The position numbers were made by a program, and so were the translations under genes. The notes under the pieces are model-generated. The model was not told the origin of the DNA and searched no databases. It worked only from the letters and a program-made list of their open reading frames with translations. 64,000 bases of DNA from Phytobacter palmae (GTDB lineage Bacteria; Pseudomonadota; Gammaproteobacteria; Enterobacterales; Enterobacteriaceae). Positions 7,934 to 17,851 of the stretch are shown one piece after another; positions within the stretch are counted from its first letter, which is position 1, and the number at the start of each line of letters is the position of its first letter. The stretch is from the NCBI GenBank assembly GCA_900112785.1, contig FONB01000004.1, positions 248,488 through 312,487 on the forward strand, read 5' to 3'.

Positions 7934-8519
7934 CTTCCTCTCCTTGTGATTCACGCTGATATAAGCGATAGGCGACCTGTCCCGCGACTTTCTCCCGGTG
8001 CAAACTCCAGCTTGCCGGGACCGGTGGCAGGCCATTTTCTACTTCGCTTTCAACATAGATTAGTGCGCCATTTGCCAGCCAACCGTTGTTTTCCAGCAGG
8101 GTTAATGTCTCTTCGAGCATCCCTTTGCGAAACGGCGGGTCGACAAACACTATATTGTGCGGGGTACCGGTTTGGGCGAGATACGCCAGTGTGTTCCCGG
8201 TGATCACTTTGCCGTTGGCGGCTTTTAATGTTGCCAGGTTTTGCTGCAACTGATGTGCGACGCCGCGTTCCATTTCAAGTAGCGTGGCACTGGCGGCGTA
8301 GCGCGACAAGGCCTCTAAGCCCAGCGCGCCGCTTCCGGCGAAGCAGTCGAGACAACGCGCGTCGACCATGGACGGCGCCAGCCAGTTAAACAGGGTTTCG
8401 CGCACGCGGTCAGTTGTCGGGCGCAGGCCAGGGCTATCCGGCACCGGGAGTTTGCGTCCCCGCCATTGCCCACCAATAATACGTATCTGGCCGGTGGCGG
8501 CCCGATTGGGTTTCTTCAT
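7917..8519 (-). CDS. rsmD: 16S rRNA (guanine966-N2)-methyltransferase RsmD
   Basis: This 200-residue SAM-dependent methyltransferase modifies G966 of 16S rRNA in the 30S subunit. Motifs: IRIIGGQWRGRKL near the N-terminus, the SAM-binding DCFAGSGALGLEALS, and the catalytic DPPF. It is divergent from ftsY with a 190-bp gap, as in other enterobacteria, and is followed by yhhL with a 17-bp overlap. Confidence 0.95.
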   Translation of the reverse strand: MKKPNRAATGQIRIIGGQWRGRKLPVPDSPGLRPTTDRVRETLFNWLAPSMVDARCLDCFAGSGALGLEALSRYAASATLLEMERGVAHQLQQNLATLKAANGKVITGNTLAYLAQTGTPHNIVFVDPPFRKGMLEETLTLLENNGWLANGALIYVESEVENGLPPVPASWSLHREKVAGQVAYRLYQRESQGEEDEHTD

Positions 8520-8709
8520 GGTTATCGCTTAGCTCATCATTTCGGCCTGCTATTCTAGCGATGCCCGGCGCGGCGCGAAACCTTAATCCGCAGGCGGTGA
8601 TGCGAGTTAAGGAAAGTGATAGACTATCTCTCTAATTAACCCTAATTTTCAGCCCTGTTGCGCCAGTACGGGCTGCGCCATGAATAAACCGCGAGGAGTG
8701 TAGTCGCAA

Positions 8710-10089
8710 ATGGCAGATGAGAAGAAACGTGGCTTTTTTTCCTGGCTGGGCTTTGGGCAAAAAGATCAGGTAAAAGAAAAAGAAGCGGAGCAGGCAGCCG
8801 AAACGCAGCCGCCGCATACCCAGGAAGAGAGCGAAACCTTTGCAGAAGAGGTCGTTGAGGTTACTGAAAAGCTGGTTGAAAGCGAAAAGCCGCAGCCAGT
8901 AGAAGAGGTTACACAGCCTGAGATCGTTGCGCGCGAAGAACTGCCGCTTCCCGAAGAGGTGAGCGAACCGGAAAGTGCCGCGCAAGAGTGGCAACCGGAG
9001 CAAGAGCCGGTCGACGAAGACGCAGCGATCAGCGATGAAGAGCTGGAAGCTCAGGCGCTGGCTGCCGAGGCCGCCGAGGAAGCGCTGGTGGTGGTGCCGC
9101 TTGACGAAGCCGAAGAGCCAGACCAGGAGATTGCTGATGAGGCCGTTATTGAACAGGAGAAACCGACTAAAGAGGGTTTCTTTGCACGCCTCAAACGCAG
9201 CCTGCTGAAAACGAAAGAGAATCTCGGTTCCGGATTTATCAGTCTGTTCCGTGGTAAAAAAATCGACGATGATCTCTTCGAAGAACTGGAAGAGCAGTTA
9301 CTGATTGCCGACGTCGGTGTGGAAACCACGCGTAAAATCATTACGAGTCTGACGGAAGGCGCGTCGCGCAAACAACTGCGTGATGCCGAGGCACTGTATG
9401 GTTTGCTCAAAGAAGAGATGGGTGACATCCTTGCCAAAGTTGATGAACCGCTGAATGTTGAAGGCAAAACACCGTTTGTTATTCTGATGGTTGGCGTCAA
9501 CGGGGTGGGTAAAACGACCACCATTGGTAAACTGGCGCGTCAGTTCGAGCAACAGGGCAAATCGGTGATGCTGGCGGCCGGGGATACCTTCCGTGCTGCG
9601 GCTGTCGAGCAGTTGCAGGTATGGGGGCAGCGTAACAATATTCCGGTTATCGCCCAGCATACGGGGGCCGACTCAGCCTCGGTGATTTTCGACGCTATCC
9701 AGGCCGCGAAAGCGCGTCATGTGGATGTGCTCATCGCCGACACCGCCGGGCGCTTGCAGAATAAAGCGCACCTGATGGAAGAGTTGAAAAAAATCGTTCG
9801 TGTGATGAAAAAGCTGGACGAAGACGCACCGCATGAAGTGATGCTGACCATTGATGCCAGCACCGGGCAGAATGCAGTAAGCCAGGCCAAACTGTTCCAT
9901 GAAGCCGTTGGCCTGACAGGTATCACCCTCACCAAGCTGGACGGTACGGCGAAGGGCGGTGTGATTTTCTCGGTAGCGGACCAGTTTGGTATTCCTATCC
10001 GCTACATTGGGGTCGGCGAACGAATTGAGGATCTACGTCCGTTTAACGCGGGCGATTTTATAGAGGCACTTTTTGCCCGAGAGGATTAA
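8710..10089 (+). CDS. ftsY: Signal recognition particle receptor FtsY
   Basis: FtsY docks SRP-ribosome complexes at the inner membrane for co-translational insertion. The protein has 459 residues against 497 in E. coli. The difference lies in the acidic A domain (about residues 20-155), which is rich in Glu and Ala. The NG domain is highly conserved: N domain KENLGSGFISLFRGKKIDDDL, G1 GVNGVGKTTTIGKLA, DTFRAAA, DTAGR, TKLDGTAKGG. The start MADEKKRGFFSWLGFGQ and an AGGAG site support position 8710. ftsE begins 2 bp after the stop codon. Confidence 0.97.
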   Translation: MADEKKRGFFSWLGFGQKDQVKEKEAEQAAETQPPHTQEESETFAEEVVEVTEKLVESEKPQPVEEVTQPEIVAREELPLPEEVSEPESAAQEWQPEQEPVDEDAAISDEELEAQALAAEAAEEALVVVPLDEAEEPDQEIADEAVIEQEKPTKEGFFARLKRSLLKTKENLGSGFISLFRGKKIDDDLFEELEEQLLIADVGVETTRKIITSLTEGASRKQLRDAEALYGLLKEEMGDILAKVDEPLNVEGKTPFVILMVGVNGVGKTTTIGKLARQFEQQGKSVMLAAGDTFRAAAVEQLQVWGQRNNIPVIAQHTGADSASVIFDAIQAAKARHVDVLIADTAGRLQNKAHLMEELKKIVRVMKKLDEDAPHEVMLTIDASTGQNAVSQAKLFHEAVGLTGITLTKLDGTAKGGVIFSVADQFGIPIRYIGVGERIEDLRPFNAGDFIEALFARED

Positions 10090-10091
10090 CA

Positions 10092-10760
10092 ATGATTCGC
10101 TTTGAACACGTCAGCAAAGCCTATCTCGGTGGGAGACAAGCGTTGCAGGGGGTGACATTCCATCTGCAACCGGGCGAGATGGCCTTTCTGACCGGCCACT
10201 CCGGCGCAGGGAAAAGTACCCTGCTCAAGCTTATCTGTGGCATTGAGCGGCCAAGCGCCGGGAAAATTGTGTTTGGCGGGCACGACATTACGCGCCTGAA
10301 AAACCGTGAAGTGCCGTTTCTGCGTCGGCAGATCGGCATGATTTTCCAGGATCACCATTTGCTGATGGACAGGACGGTCTATGACAACGTGGCTATTCCG
10401 TTGATCATTGCCGGGGCCAGCGGTGATGACATCCGTCGTCGTGTTTCTGCGGCGCTGGATAAGGTGGGGCTGCTCGACAAAGCGAAGAGTTTTCCGATTC
10501 AGCTTTCCGGTGGTGAACAACAGCGCGTGGGTATTGCCCGCGCGGTAGTGAACAAACCTGCGGTGCTGCTGGCGGACGAACCGACCGGTAACCTGGACGA
10601 GGCCCTTTCAGAAGGGATTTTACGTCTGTTTGAGGAGTTCAATCGTGTTGGGGTCACTGTGTTGATGGCGACGCACGATCTGGGGCTGATTTCCCGGCGT
10701 TCGTACCGCATGCTGACTTTAAGCGATGGCCATTTGCATGGAGGCCTGGCGGGTGAATAA
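10092..10760 (+). CDS. ftsE: Cell division ATP-binding protein FtsE
   Basis: This 222-residue ABC ATPase partners FtsX at the division septum and helps control the amidase activator EnvC. Walker A is GHSGAGKST, the signature is LSGGEQQR, and Walker B is [12 protein letters not shown]. The size equals the E. coli protein. It follows ftsY by 2 bp and overlaps ftsX by 8 bp. Confidence 0.97.
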   Translation: MIRFEHVSKAYLGGRQALQGVTFHLQPGEMAFLTGHSGAGKSTLLKLICGIERPSAGKIVFGGHDITRLKNREVPFLRRQIGMIFQDHHLLMDRTVYDNVAIPLIIAGASGDDIRRRVSAALDKVGLLDKAKSFPIQLSGGEQQRVGIARAVVNKPAVLLADEPTGNLDEALSEGILRLFEEFNRVGVTVLMATHDLGLISRRSYRMLTLSDGHLHGGLAGE

Positions 10761-11811
10761 GCGTGATGCATTGAATCAAATGCGGCAATTTGGCAGCAAA
10801 CTTGACCGTTTTCGTAAATCGGCAAGCGGTGCCGGTGATGCAGGCCGTAACGCGCCGCGACGTGGTAAAGGTGCGCCGAAAGTCAGTTCGCGTAAGACCA
10901 ACGTCTTTAACGAACAGGTGCGTTATGCCTTCCACGGTGCGTTACAGGACCTGAAAAGCAAACCTTTTGCCACGTTCCTGACGGTAATGGTGATTGCCAT
11001 TTCCCTGACGCTGCCAAGTGTCTGCTATATGGTGTACAAAAATGTTAACCAGGCAGCTTCGCAGTATTATCCATCCCCGCAAATTACGGTCTATTTCGAT
11101 AAGGCGCTGGATGACGACGCAGCGGCACAGGTGGTGGGTCAGCTCCAGGCTGAGCAGGGGGTGGAGAAGGTAAACTACCTTTCCCGTGAGGATGCGCTCG
11201 GTGAATTCCGCAACTGGTCTGGTTTTGGCGGTGCGCTGGATATGCTTGAAGAGAACCCGCTGCCTGCGGTGGCGGTGGTGATTCCCAAACTCGATTTCCA
11301 GAGCACAGAATCGCTAAAAACCCTGCGCGATCGTATTTCGAAACTGCACGGTATTGATGAAGTGCGGATGGACGACAGCTGGTTTGCCCGCCTTGCGGCG
11401 CTAACCGGGCTGGTTGGCCGGGTATCGGCAATGATTGGCGTACTGATGGTCGCGGCGGTGTTCCTCGTTATCGGCAACAGTGTCCGTCTGAGCATCTTTG
11501 CCCGACGCGACACGATTAACGTACAAAAATTGATTGGCGCAACGGACGGATTTATTCTGCGTCCTTTCCTGTATGGCGGGGCGCTGTTGGGGTTTAGTGG
11601 CGCGTTTTTATCTCTGATTCTTTCTGAGATTCTGGTGCTGCGACTCTCCTCTGCGGTGAGCGAAGTGGCGCAGGTATTCGGAACGAAGTTCGATCTGGAC
11701 GGCCTGTCGTTTGATGAATGTCTGCTGTTGCTGCTGGTGTGCTCAATGATTGGCTGGGTCGCTGCCTGGCTTGCAACTGTGCAACATTTACGTCACTTTA
11801 CTCCGCAGTAA
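10753..11811 (+). CDS. ftsX: Cell division protein FtsX
   Basis: This 352-residue membrane partner of FtsE has a cytoplasmic basic N-terminus, a span near [17 protein letters not shown], a periplasmic domain that binds EnvC, and three further C-terminal spans. I place the start at GTG 10753 (NKRDALNQ follows), which matches the E. coli length. An ATG further upstream at 10726 would only lengthen the overlap with ftsE. The gene ends the ftsYEX operon. Confidence 0.93.
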   Translation: MNKRDALNQMRQFGSKLDRFRKSASGAGDAGRNAPRRGKGAPKVSSRKTNVFNEQVRYAFHGALQDLKSKPFATFLTVMVIAISLTLPSVCYMVYKNVNQAASQYYPSPQITVYFDKALDDDAAAQVVGQLQAEQGVEKVNYLSREDALGEFRNWSGFGGALDMLEENPLPAVAVVIPKLDFQSTESLKTLRDRISKLHGIDEVRMDDSWFARLAALTGLVGRVSAMIGVLMVAAVFLVIGNSVRLSIFARRDTINVQKLIGATDGFILRPFLYGGALLGFSGAFLSLILSEILVLRLSSAVSEVAQVFGTKFDLDGLSFDECLLLLLVCSMIGWVAAWLATVQHLRHFTPQ

Positions 11812-11931
11812 AAAAAGTCTGATATACTCTTTCCCTGCAATGCAGTATTCCCGTCGCAGGGAAAGCGTATAGCGTATATCTCCTTTCCTTTGCCGCGGTT
11901 TTTCATTCTTATGTCACATTTTGTGCCTAAT

Positions 11932-11964
11932 TTATTCACAATCCAGCCTGGAACTTGTGGATAA
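11932..11964. promoter_or_regulatory. DnaA boxes upstream of rpoH
   Basis: TGTGGATAA (11956-11964) is a perfect DnaA box on the reverse strand. TTATTCACA (11932-11940) differs from the consensus TTATCCACA at one position. DnaA boxes are known in the E. coli rpoH promoter region, where DnaA represses some of the promoters. Confidence 0.7.
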
Positions 11965-11978
11965 AATCACTGTCTGAT
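11951..11978 (+). promoter_or_regulatory. Sigma-E type promoter of rpoH (P3-like)
   Basis: GAACTT (11951-11956), a 16-bp spacer, and TCTGAT (11973-11978) match the sigma-E promoter (GAACTT - 16 - TCTGA) exactly. In E. coli P3 drives rpoH at extreme heat. The -35 overlaps the perfect DnaA box. Other rpoH promoters probably lie within 11812-12078 but were not assigned. Confidence 0.85.
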
Positions 11979-12078
11979 ACAAGAGTGGATGATATTCTCG
12001 TTGCTCATTAACGCTGGCATGTTTGTTGCCTGATGGGGACAGACCGCCGCCAGTCGAATGTAATTTGAGAGGATTTGA

Positions 12079-12936
<858 letters not shown>

Positions 12937-12956
12937 CGCTGCGCGTTAAAAAATGG

Positions 12957-12987
12957 GCCGGGTCAGCGAGAGCTACCCGGCTTTTTG
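12957..12987 (+). terminator. rpoH terminator
   Basis: GCCGGGT ... ACCCGGC (7-bp stem, 11-nt loop) followed by CTTTTTGTTTT, 20 bp after the rpoH stop codon. Confidence 0.85.
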
Positions 12988-12998
12988 TTTTCTGGCGT

Positions 12999-14525
12999 TC
13001 AGTTTTTTGTTTTCAGAGCTGGAGCCGGAGGTATGTGGTCCGGATAAGGCGGCGCCACATCCTGGGGCAGACAGTCCAGCAATACCTTAAACGCCGATTC
13101 CATCTCCTCTTCCTCCATGGCGGCAAACCCCATCAGCAGACCTTTTAATGGTTTATCGCCGGAGTAGTACCGTGACAACGCTCGCACCAGAATCCCCCGC
13201 TCATTCGCACGTCTGGCAAGCGCAACGTCATCACACTCAGCAGGCAGTGAAAGTACCAGGTGCAGACCAGCATTGTCGTTATATTCGCTTAGCGCCTCTT
13301 TACCCAGCGCATCGATAATCAGGCCCGCCAGTCGGGCGCGGCGACGGGCGTAGAGCAGACGCATCCGCCGGATATGTGCCGTGTAATGTCCTTCGGTAAT
13401 AAACTGTGCGAGCGCCTCCTGGTCCAGCAATCGGCCGCCGCGATACAGCTCTGCATGCGCCGTCTTTAGCGCCTGCATCAATGGTTGCGGCAATACCAGA
13501 TAACCCAGACGCAGTCCTGGGTAGAGTGTTTTGCTGAATGTCCCGGTGTAGATAACCGGCGCGTCATCAACCAGCCCCTGTAGCGCGGGGATCGGCTGGC
13601 CGGAAAAGCGAAACTCGCTGTCGTAATCATCCTCAACAATCCAGCTTCCCGTTTGCCGCGCCAGCGCCAGCAGGCGCTGTCGTCGCTCCAGGCTCATTAC
13701 ACAGCCCAGCGGATACTGATGAGAAGGGGTCACAAAAATCAGTCTGGGCGGCGTGTACCCGACCTCCGGTGGTTGCATGCCGGAATGATCGACATCAATA
13801 GCCTGGAGTTCGACGCCATTCATCGCCAATACGTTACGTATGCCCCAGTAGGCTGGCTCTTCAATCCATGCGCTATCGCCGGGATTACACAACATACGCG
13901 ACACCAGATCGATGGCCTGGTGTATGCCCTCGGTTATCAGAATTTGCCCGGCGCTACAGCGCACGGAGCGGGTGACGCGCAGATATTCCACCAGCGCCTG
14001 TTGCAACGCCTGGCTACCGCCTGCATTGCTGTATGAGAGTTGGCTGGCCTGAGGTTTGCGGCTGATACGTGCCTGGATTTTTCGAAACAGAGCGTGTGGA
14101 AAAGCACTGACATCAGGCACGCCGGGTAAAAATGCCCCCCACTGACGCGGGCTGGCGCTGCTTTTTTGCAGTAACGCCTGCCCCCGTGAGGAAAGATGAG
14201 AGGGGAGATCGCCCGCGGCGCGTCCGGCAGGCGACAGGGGCGCCGAGAGCAGACTATCAGGCACCGTTTGTGCCACAAAGGTACCGCTTCCGGCACGGGA
14301 AACGACATATCCTTCCGCCACAAGCTGTTCGTAAACCGTCAGCACCGTGTTGCGCGAGAGGCGGAGCTCTGCGGCTAAATCCCGGCTCGGCGGCAGGCGG
14401 CTTTGCGGGGCCAGGCTCCCTTCGAGGATCGACAGGCGAATCGCGTTATATAATTTCTTATGCAGTTTGCCTTCGGTTTGTTCGTCCAGACGCAACTGCA
14501 GTAAATCACACACGAGCGAACGCAA
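12999..14525 (-). CDS. MocR/GabR-type transcriptional regulator (GntR HTH + aminotransferase domain)
   Basis: This 508-residue protein has an N-terminal winged helix of the GntR type (about residues 15-80, with LPPSRDLAAELRLSRNTVL) and a C-terminal fold-type I aminotransferase-like domain. The PLP lysine is in GTFSKTLYPGLRLGYLV. It is a MocR/GabR-family regulator, which usually senses PLP-bound amino compounds. The start is TTG at 14525, supported by an AAGGGA site 8 nt upstream and a minus-strand promoter at 14560-14589. It is divergent from a GABA-type transaminase gene, its likely target. It is absent at this site in K-12. Confidence 0.85.
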   Translation of the reverse strand: MRSLVCDLLQLRLDEQTEGKLHKKLYNAIRLSILEGSLAPQSRLPPSRDLAAELRLSRNTVLTVYEQLVAEGYVVSRAGSGTFVAQTVPDSLLSAPLSPAGRAAGDLPSHLSSRGQALLQKSSASPRQWGAFLPGVPDVSAFPHALFRKIQARISRKPQASQLSYSNAGGSQALQQALVEYLRVTRSVRCSAGQILITEGIHQAIDLVSRMLCNPGDSAWIEEPAYWGIRNVLAMNGVELQAIDVDHSGMQPPEVGYTPPRLIFVTPSHQYPLGCVMSLERRQRLLALARQTGSWIVEDDYDSEFRFSGQPIPALQGLVDDAPVIYTGTFSKTLYPGLRLGYLVLPQPLMQALKTAHAELYRGGRLLDQEALAQFITEGHYTAHIRRMRLLYARRRARLAGLIIDALGKEALSEYNDNAGLHLVLSLPAECDDVALARRANERGILVRALSRYYSGDKPLKGLLMGFAAMEEEEMESAFKVLLDCLPQDVAPPYPDHIPPAPALKTKN

Positions 14526-14559
14526 ATTGGATCCCTTAATTATTCAAAACTGGTACTCG

Positions 14560-14589
14560 ATTATAGGACCGCTTGTGTCATTGTTGCAA
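14560..14589 (-). promoter_or_regulatory. Promoter of the MocR-type gene
   Basis: On the minus strand TTGCAA (14584-14589) and a perfect TATAAT (14560-14565) are 18 bp apart, giving a leader of roughly 28 nt before the TTG start codon. The regulator probably binds in the same 108-bp gap to control both directions. I could not define its direct repeats with confidence. Confidence 0.6.
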
Positions 14590-14633
14590 AAGAGGGTTGC
14601 TGCGAAATGAATCAATGACGGGGGGAGTTTAAG

Positions 14634-15899
14634 GTGAAGAATAACGAATTACATCAACGCCGTTTACAGGCGACACCGCGTGGTATTGGCGTGATGTGCG
14701 GCTTCTATGCTGAGAAAGCAGAAAACGCCACACTGTGGGATGTGGAAGGCAACGAAGTCATCGATTTCGCCGCCGGGATTGCGGTCCTCAATACCGGGCA
14801 TCGCCATCCTAAAATTGTCGCAGCAGTGGAAAAACAGTTACAGGCATTTACCCATACGGCATATCAGATTGTCCCTTACGAAAGCTACGTCTCGCTGGCA
14901 GAGCGCATTAATGAACGTGTACCGGTAGACGGCCCGGCGAAAACGGCTTTTTTCTCGACCGGGGCTGAAGCGCTGGAAAACGCGGTGAAAATTGCCCGCG
15001 CCTATACCAAACGACCGGGTGTCATTACCTTCGGCGGCGGTTTCCACGGACGTACCTATATGACCATGGCGCTGACCGGCAAAGTGGCGCCGTACAAAAT
15101 CGGTTTCGGTCCGTTCCCGGGATCGATTTTCCATGCGCAATTCCCGAATGCGTTGCATGGAGTAAGTACGGCTGATGCGCTAAAAAGTCTGGATCGTATT
15201 TTTAAAGCGGATATCGCCCCCGATCAGGTTGCTGCCATTTTACTGGAACCGGTACAGGGCGAAGGTGGCTTTAATATCGCCCCTGACGACTTTATGCAGG
15301 CGCTGCGTAAACTGTGTGATACCCACGGTATTTTGCTGATTACCGATGAGGTGCAGTCCGGTTTTGCGCGTACCGGTAAACTCTTCGCGGTGGAACATTA
15401 CAGTGTCAAACCGGACTTGATCACCATGGCGAAAAGCCTGGCAGGTGGCCTGCCGCTGTCTGCGGTGGCGGGGCGTGCGGAGGTCATGGACGCACCAGCG
15501 CCGGGCGGTTTGGGCGGTACTTATGCCGGTAACCCTTTGGCCGTTGCCGCCGCACACGCCGTAATGGATGTGATTGACGAAGAGAACCTGTGTGAACGCG
15601 CTAACCACCTGGGTAAACATTTGGTTGAAGTGCTGACTAAAGCGAAAGCGGACTGTCCGTACATCGCGGATATTCGCGCCCAGGGTTCTATGGTGGCCGT
15701 GGAATTTAACGATCCGCAAAGCGGGGAACCCTCGGCGGAATTCACTAAACAGGTACAGGATAAAGCACTGGCCGCCGGGCTGCTGCTGTTGAGTTGCGGC
15801 GTCTACGGCAACGTGATTCGCTTCCTCTATCCGCTGACTATTCCGGAAGTTCAGTTCCGTAAAGCGCTGGATATTCTCTACCAGTCGCTGACCCATTAA
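14634..15899 (+). CDS. 4-aminobutyrate aminotransferase, PuuE-like
   Basis: This 421-residue class III aminotransferase has the same length as E. coli PuuE. It is closer to PuuE than to GabT (for example HQRRLQATPRGIGVMC and NALHG, and the ending IRFLYPLTIPEVQF). It should transfer the amino group of GABA, or a related omega-amino acid, to 2-oxoglutarate. Motifs: GGFHGRTYMTMALTGK, the cofactor Asp in ITDEVQSGFARTG, the PLP lysine in MAKSLAGGLPLS, and GGTYAGNP. The start is GTG at 14634 behind GGGGGAG. No succinate-semialdehyde dehydrogenase is adjacent, so it must work with enzymes encoded elsewhere. A terminator follows at 15914-15940. Confidence 0.87.
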   Translation: MKNNELHQRRLQATPRGIGVMCGFYAEKAENATLWDVEGNEVIDFAAGIAVLNTGHRHPKIVAAVEKQLQAFTHTAYQIVPYESYVSLAERINERVPVDGPAKTAFFSTGAEALENAVKIARAYTKRPGVITFGGGFHGRTYMTMALTGKVAPYKIGFGPFPGSIFHAQFPNALHGVSTADALKSLDRIFKADIAPDQVAAILLEPVQGEGGFNIAPDDFMQALRKLCDTHGILLITDEVQSGFARTGKLFAVEHYSVKPDLITMAKSLAGGLPLSAVAGRAEVMDAPAPGGLGGTYAGNPLAVAAAHAVMDVIDEENLCERANHLGKHLVEVLTKAKADCPYIADIRAQGSMVAVEFNDPQSGEPSAEFTKQVQDKALAAGLLLLSCGVYGNVIRFLYPLTIPEVQFRKALDILYQSLTH

Positions 15900-15913
15900 T
15901 TTATCTGCTCAAT

Positions 15914-15940
15914 GAAAGCCGCCCTCTGGCGGCTTTCTTA
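15914..15940 (+). terminator. Terminator after the PuuE-like gene
   Basis: GAAAGCCGCC-CTCT-GGCGGCTTTC is a perfect 10-bp stem ending in a short T-rich tail, 14 bp after the stop codon. Confidence 0.75.
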
Positions 15941-16151
15941 CTCACTGTCATCCGACTGTTATATAACCTTCAAAATTGTTGTTTCAAATTTCAGAAAATG
16001 GGGTATGTTTTAGCAGAGAATGCTGCCAGGACACGGGCGGCATGCTTGCTGGCTACTATCATATTCTTTGCTTATGACCGCCAGCAAAATAATGTGTCAA
16101 ACAACAACATCACAACAAATGCAATCACCATAAACAATGGGGAATCTCAGG

Positions 16152-17255
16152 ATGAAAATGACGGGTAAAGCGTTACTGGCAGGATGTGTCGCGTTAGCGA
16201 TGAGCAACATGGCATTCGCGAAAGATATTAAAGTTGCTGTCGTGGGTGCGATGTCTGGCCCGGTTGCGCAATACGGTGATCAGGAGTTTACTGGCGCTGA
16301 GCAGGCTGTTGCTGATATCAACGCCAAAGGCGGTATCAAAGGCGACAAGCTGGTTATCACGAAATATGATGATGCCTGCGACCCGAAACAAGCTGTTGCA
16401 GTAGCGAACAAAGTGGTTAACGACGGCATCAAATATGTTATTGGTCACCTGTGCTCCTCTTCCACCCAGCCTGCGTCTGATATTTATGAAGACGAAGGTA
16501 TTCTGATGATTACGCCAGCAGCGACCGCACCGGAGCTGACTGCTCGCGGTTATAAACTGACTCTGCGTACCACCGGTCTGGACTCTGATCAGGGCCCGAC
16601 TGCGGCAAAATACATTCTGGAACACGTTAAACCGCAACGTATTGCTGTTATCCATGATAAACAGCAGTATGGCGAAGGTCTGGCTCGTGCCGTACAGGAT
16701 GGCCTAAAAAAAGGCGGTGCGAATGTGGTGTTCTTTGACGGTATCACTGCTGGCGAGAAAGACTTCTCGACGCTGGTTGCGCGTCTGAAAAAAGAAAACA
16801 TCGACTTCGTTTACTACGGTGGCTACCACCCGGAAATGGGCCAGATCCTGCGTCAGGCTCGTGCTGCCGGTCTGCAAACCAAATTCATGGGGCCGGAAGG
16901 CGTAGCGAACGTTTCCCTGTCTAACATTGCGGGCGACTCTGCCGAAGGCATGTTAGTGACCAAACCGAAGAACTACGATCAGGTTCCGGCGAACAAACCT
17001 ATCGTAGAGGCGATCAAAGCGAAGAAACAGGATCCGAGCGGCGCATTTGTATGGACTACCTACGCTGCGTTGCAGTCTCTGGCTGCTGGTCTGAACCAGT
17101 CTTCCGACCCGGCGGCTATTGCGACCTGGCTGAAAGGCAACTCTGTTGAGACCGTTATGGGGCCGTTGTCCTGGGACGAGAAGGGTGACCTGAAAGGCTT
17201 TGAGTTTGGCGTGTTTACCTGGCACGCGAATGGCACCGCGACAGACGCAAAATAA
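16152..17255 (+). CDS. livJ: Leu/Ile/Val-binding protein LivJ
   Basis: This is the periplasmic binding protein for leucine, isoleucine and valine that feeds the LivHMGF permease. From ATG 16152 it has 367 residues, the same as E. coli. An in-frame ATG at 16137 would add five residues before the signal peptide [17 protein letters not shown] (cleavage near AFA-KD). The signature [19 protein letters not shown] and the HLCSSSTQP segment hold the family disulfide cysteines. It is separated from the rest of the liv genes by panM. The 250-bp leader is AT-rich, as expected for an Lrp target, but no site was assigned. Confidence 0.95.
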   Translation: MKMTGKALLAGCVALAMSNMAFAKDIKVAVVGAMSGPVAQYGDQEFTGAEQAVADINAKGGIKGDKLVITKYDDACDPKQAVAVANKVVNDGIKYVIGHLCSSSTQPASDIYEDEGILMITPAATAPELTARGYKLTLRTTGLDSDQGPTAAKYILEHVKPQRIAVIHDKQQYGEGLARAVQDGLKKGGANVVFFDGITAGEKDFSTLVARLKKENIDFVYYGGYHPEMGQILRQARAAGLQTKFMGPEGVANVSLSNIAGDSAEGMLVTKPKNYDQVPANKPIVEAIKAKKQDPSGAFVWTTYAALQSLAAGLNQSSDPAAIATWLKGNSVETVMGPLSWDEKGDLKGFEFGVFTWHANGTATDAK

Positions 17256-17258
17256 ACA

Positions 17259-17400
17259 GTAAACGGCAACCTGACCGTCGCCTTTCGCACCGCAAGTGCG
17301 TTGGCTACATCCCTTAACCCCGGTCACTTACTCATCTCCCTGCGGGAGAGGAGTGGGGGAAGGACATCAGGCTGCACAGCGATAAATGTAAACGGCAACC
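17259..17400. repeat. ERIC-like repeat inserted in the livJ terminator, with 13-bp flanking direct repeats
   Basis: GTAAACGGCAACC occurs at 17259-17271 and again at 17388-17400. The 116 bp between them contain, on the minus strand, GTAAGTGACCGGGGTTAAG and GTAGCCAACGCAC, which match the conserved core of ERIC elements. The other end, CTCCCTGCGGGAGAGG ... ACATCAGGCTGCAC, resembles a second dispersed repeat of this genome. The flanking copies look like a target duplication. The element splits nothing essential, because the right copy keeps the full terminator. Confidence 0.65.
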
Positions 17401-17418
17401 CTGTGGGTTGCCGTTTTT
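17390..17418. terminator. livJ terminator
   Basis: AAACGGCAACCC-TGT-GGGTTGCCGTTT is a perfect 12-bp stem followed by TT and A on the plus strand. It serves livJ. The extra half-stem at 17259-17271 is the duplicated left arm. Confidence 0.85.
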
Positions 17419-17433
17419 ACATCGTTGGGGTTT

Positions 17434-17458
17434 CCCGGATGCGCTGCATTTCTCCGGG
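17434..17458. repeat. REP-like hairpin at the panM end
   Basis: CCCGGA-TGCGCTGCATTTC-TCCGGG directly abuts the panM stop codon. It may act as a 3' end stabiliser or weak terminator for panM on the minus strand. Confidence 0.45.
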
Positions 17459-17851
17459 TTACGCTTCTATATGCTTCACCCAGCCATCTTTCTGCGCGGT
17501 AAACCCCATCGCCTGAGCGAATGCGGCCATTACGCTGCGATCTTCCACGCCGGCTTCGGTAATCCACCAGGTGGTGATATTCGGATTATCGCGGATCACT
17601 TCTTCGAGCAAATATTGGCCAACGCCACGGCGACGGGTGACATCACGCACGCGCAGGGAGTCCAGAGCTGCCTGGGTGCCACTCAGGGTCACGCGAACAG
17701 CGCCTAATAGCCGGTCGTTAAAACGCGCCGCATAAATGCGATGCGTTTCGTCAACCTCCAGCGATGCAGGGGAGTACTCAGGCCAGACTTTAGCTAAATC
17801 AATATGATCCTGCTCGGTAAAACTTACCAGATGGATAATGGTCAATTTCAT
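17459..17851 (-). CDS. panM: PanD maturation factor PanM (PanZ)
   Basis: This 130-residue GNAT-fold protein binds acetyl-CoA and promotes the self-cleavage that activates aspartate decarboxylase PanD in pantothenate synthesis. The motif RRRGVGQYLLEEV is the acetyl-CoA pyrophosphate loop. WPEYSPASLEVDETHRIYAA matches E. coli PanM. It lies on the opposite strand between livJ and livK, as in E. coli. The last residues (GWVKHIEA) are slightly longer than in E. coli. Confidence 0.93.
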   Translation of the reverse strand: MKLTIIHLVSFTEQDHIDLAKVWPEYSPASLEVDETHRIYAARFNDRLLGAVRVTLSGTQAALDSLRVRDVTRRRGVGQYLLEEVIRDNPNITTWWITEAGVEDRSVMAAFAQAMGFTAQKDGWVKHIEA

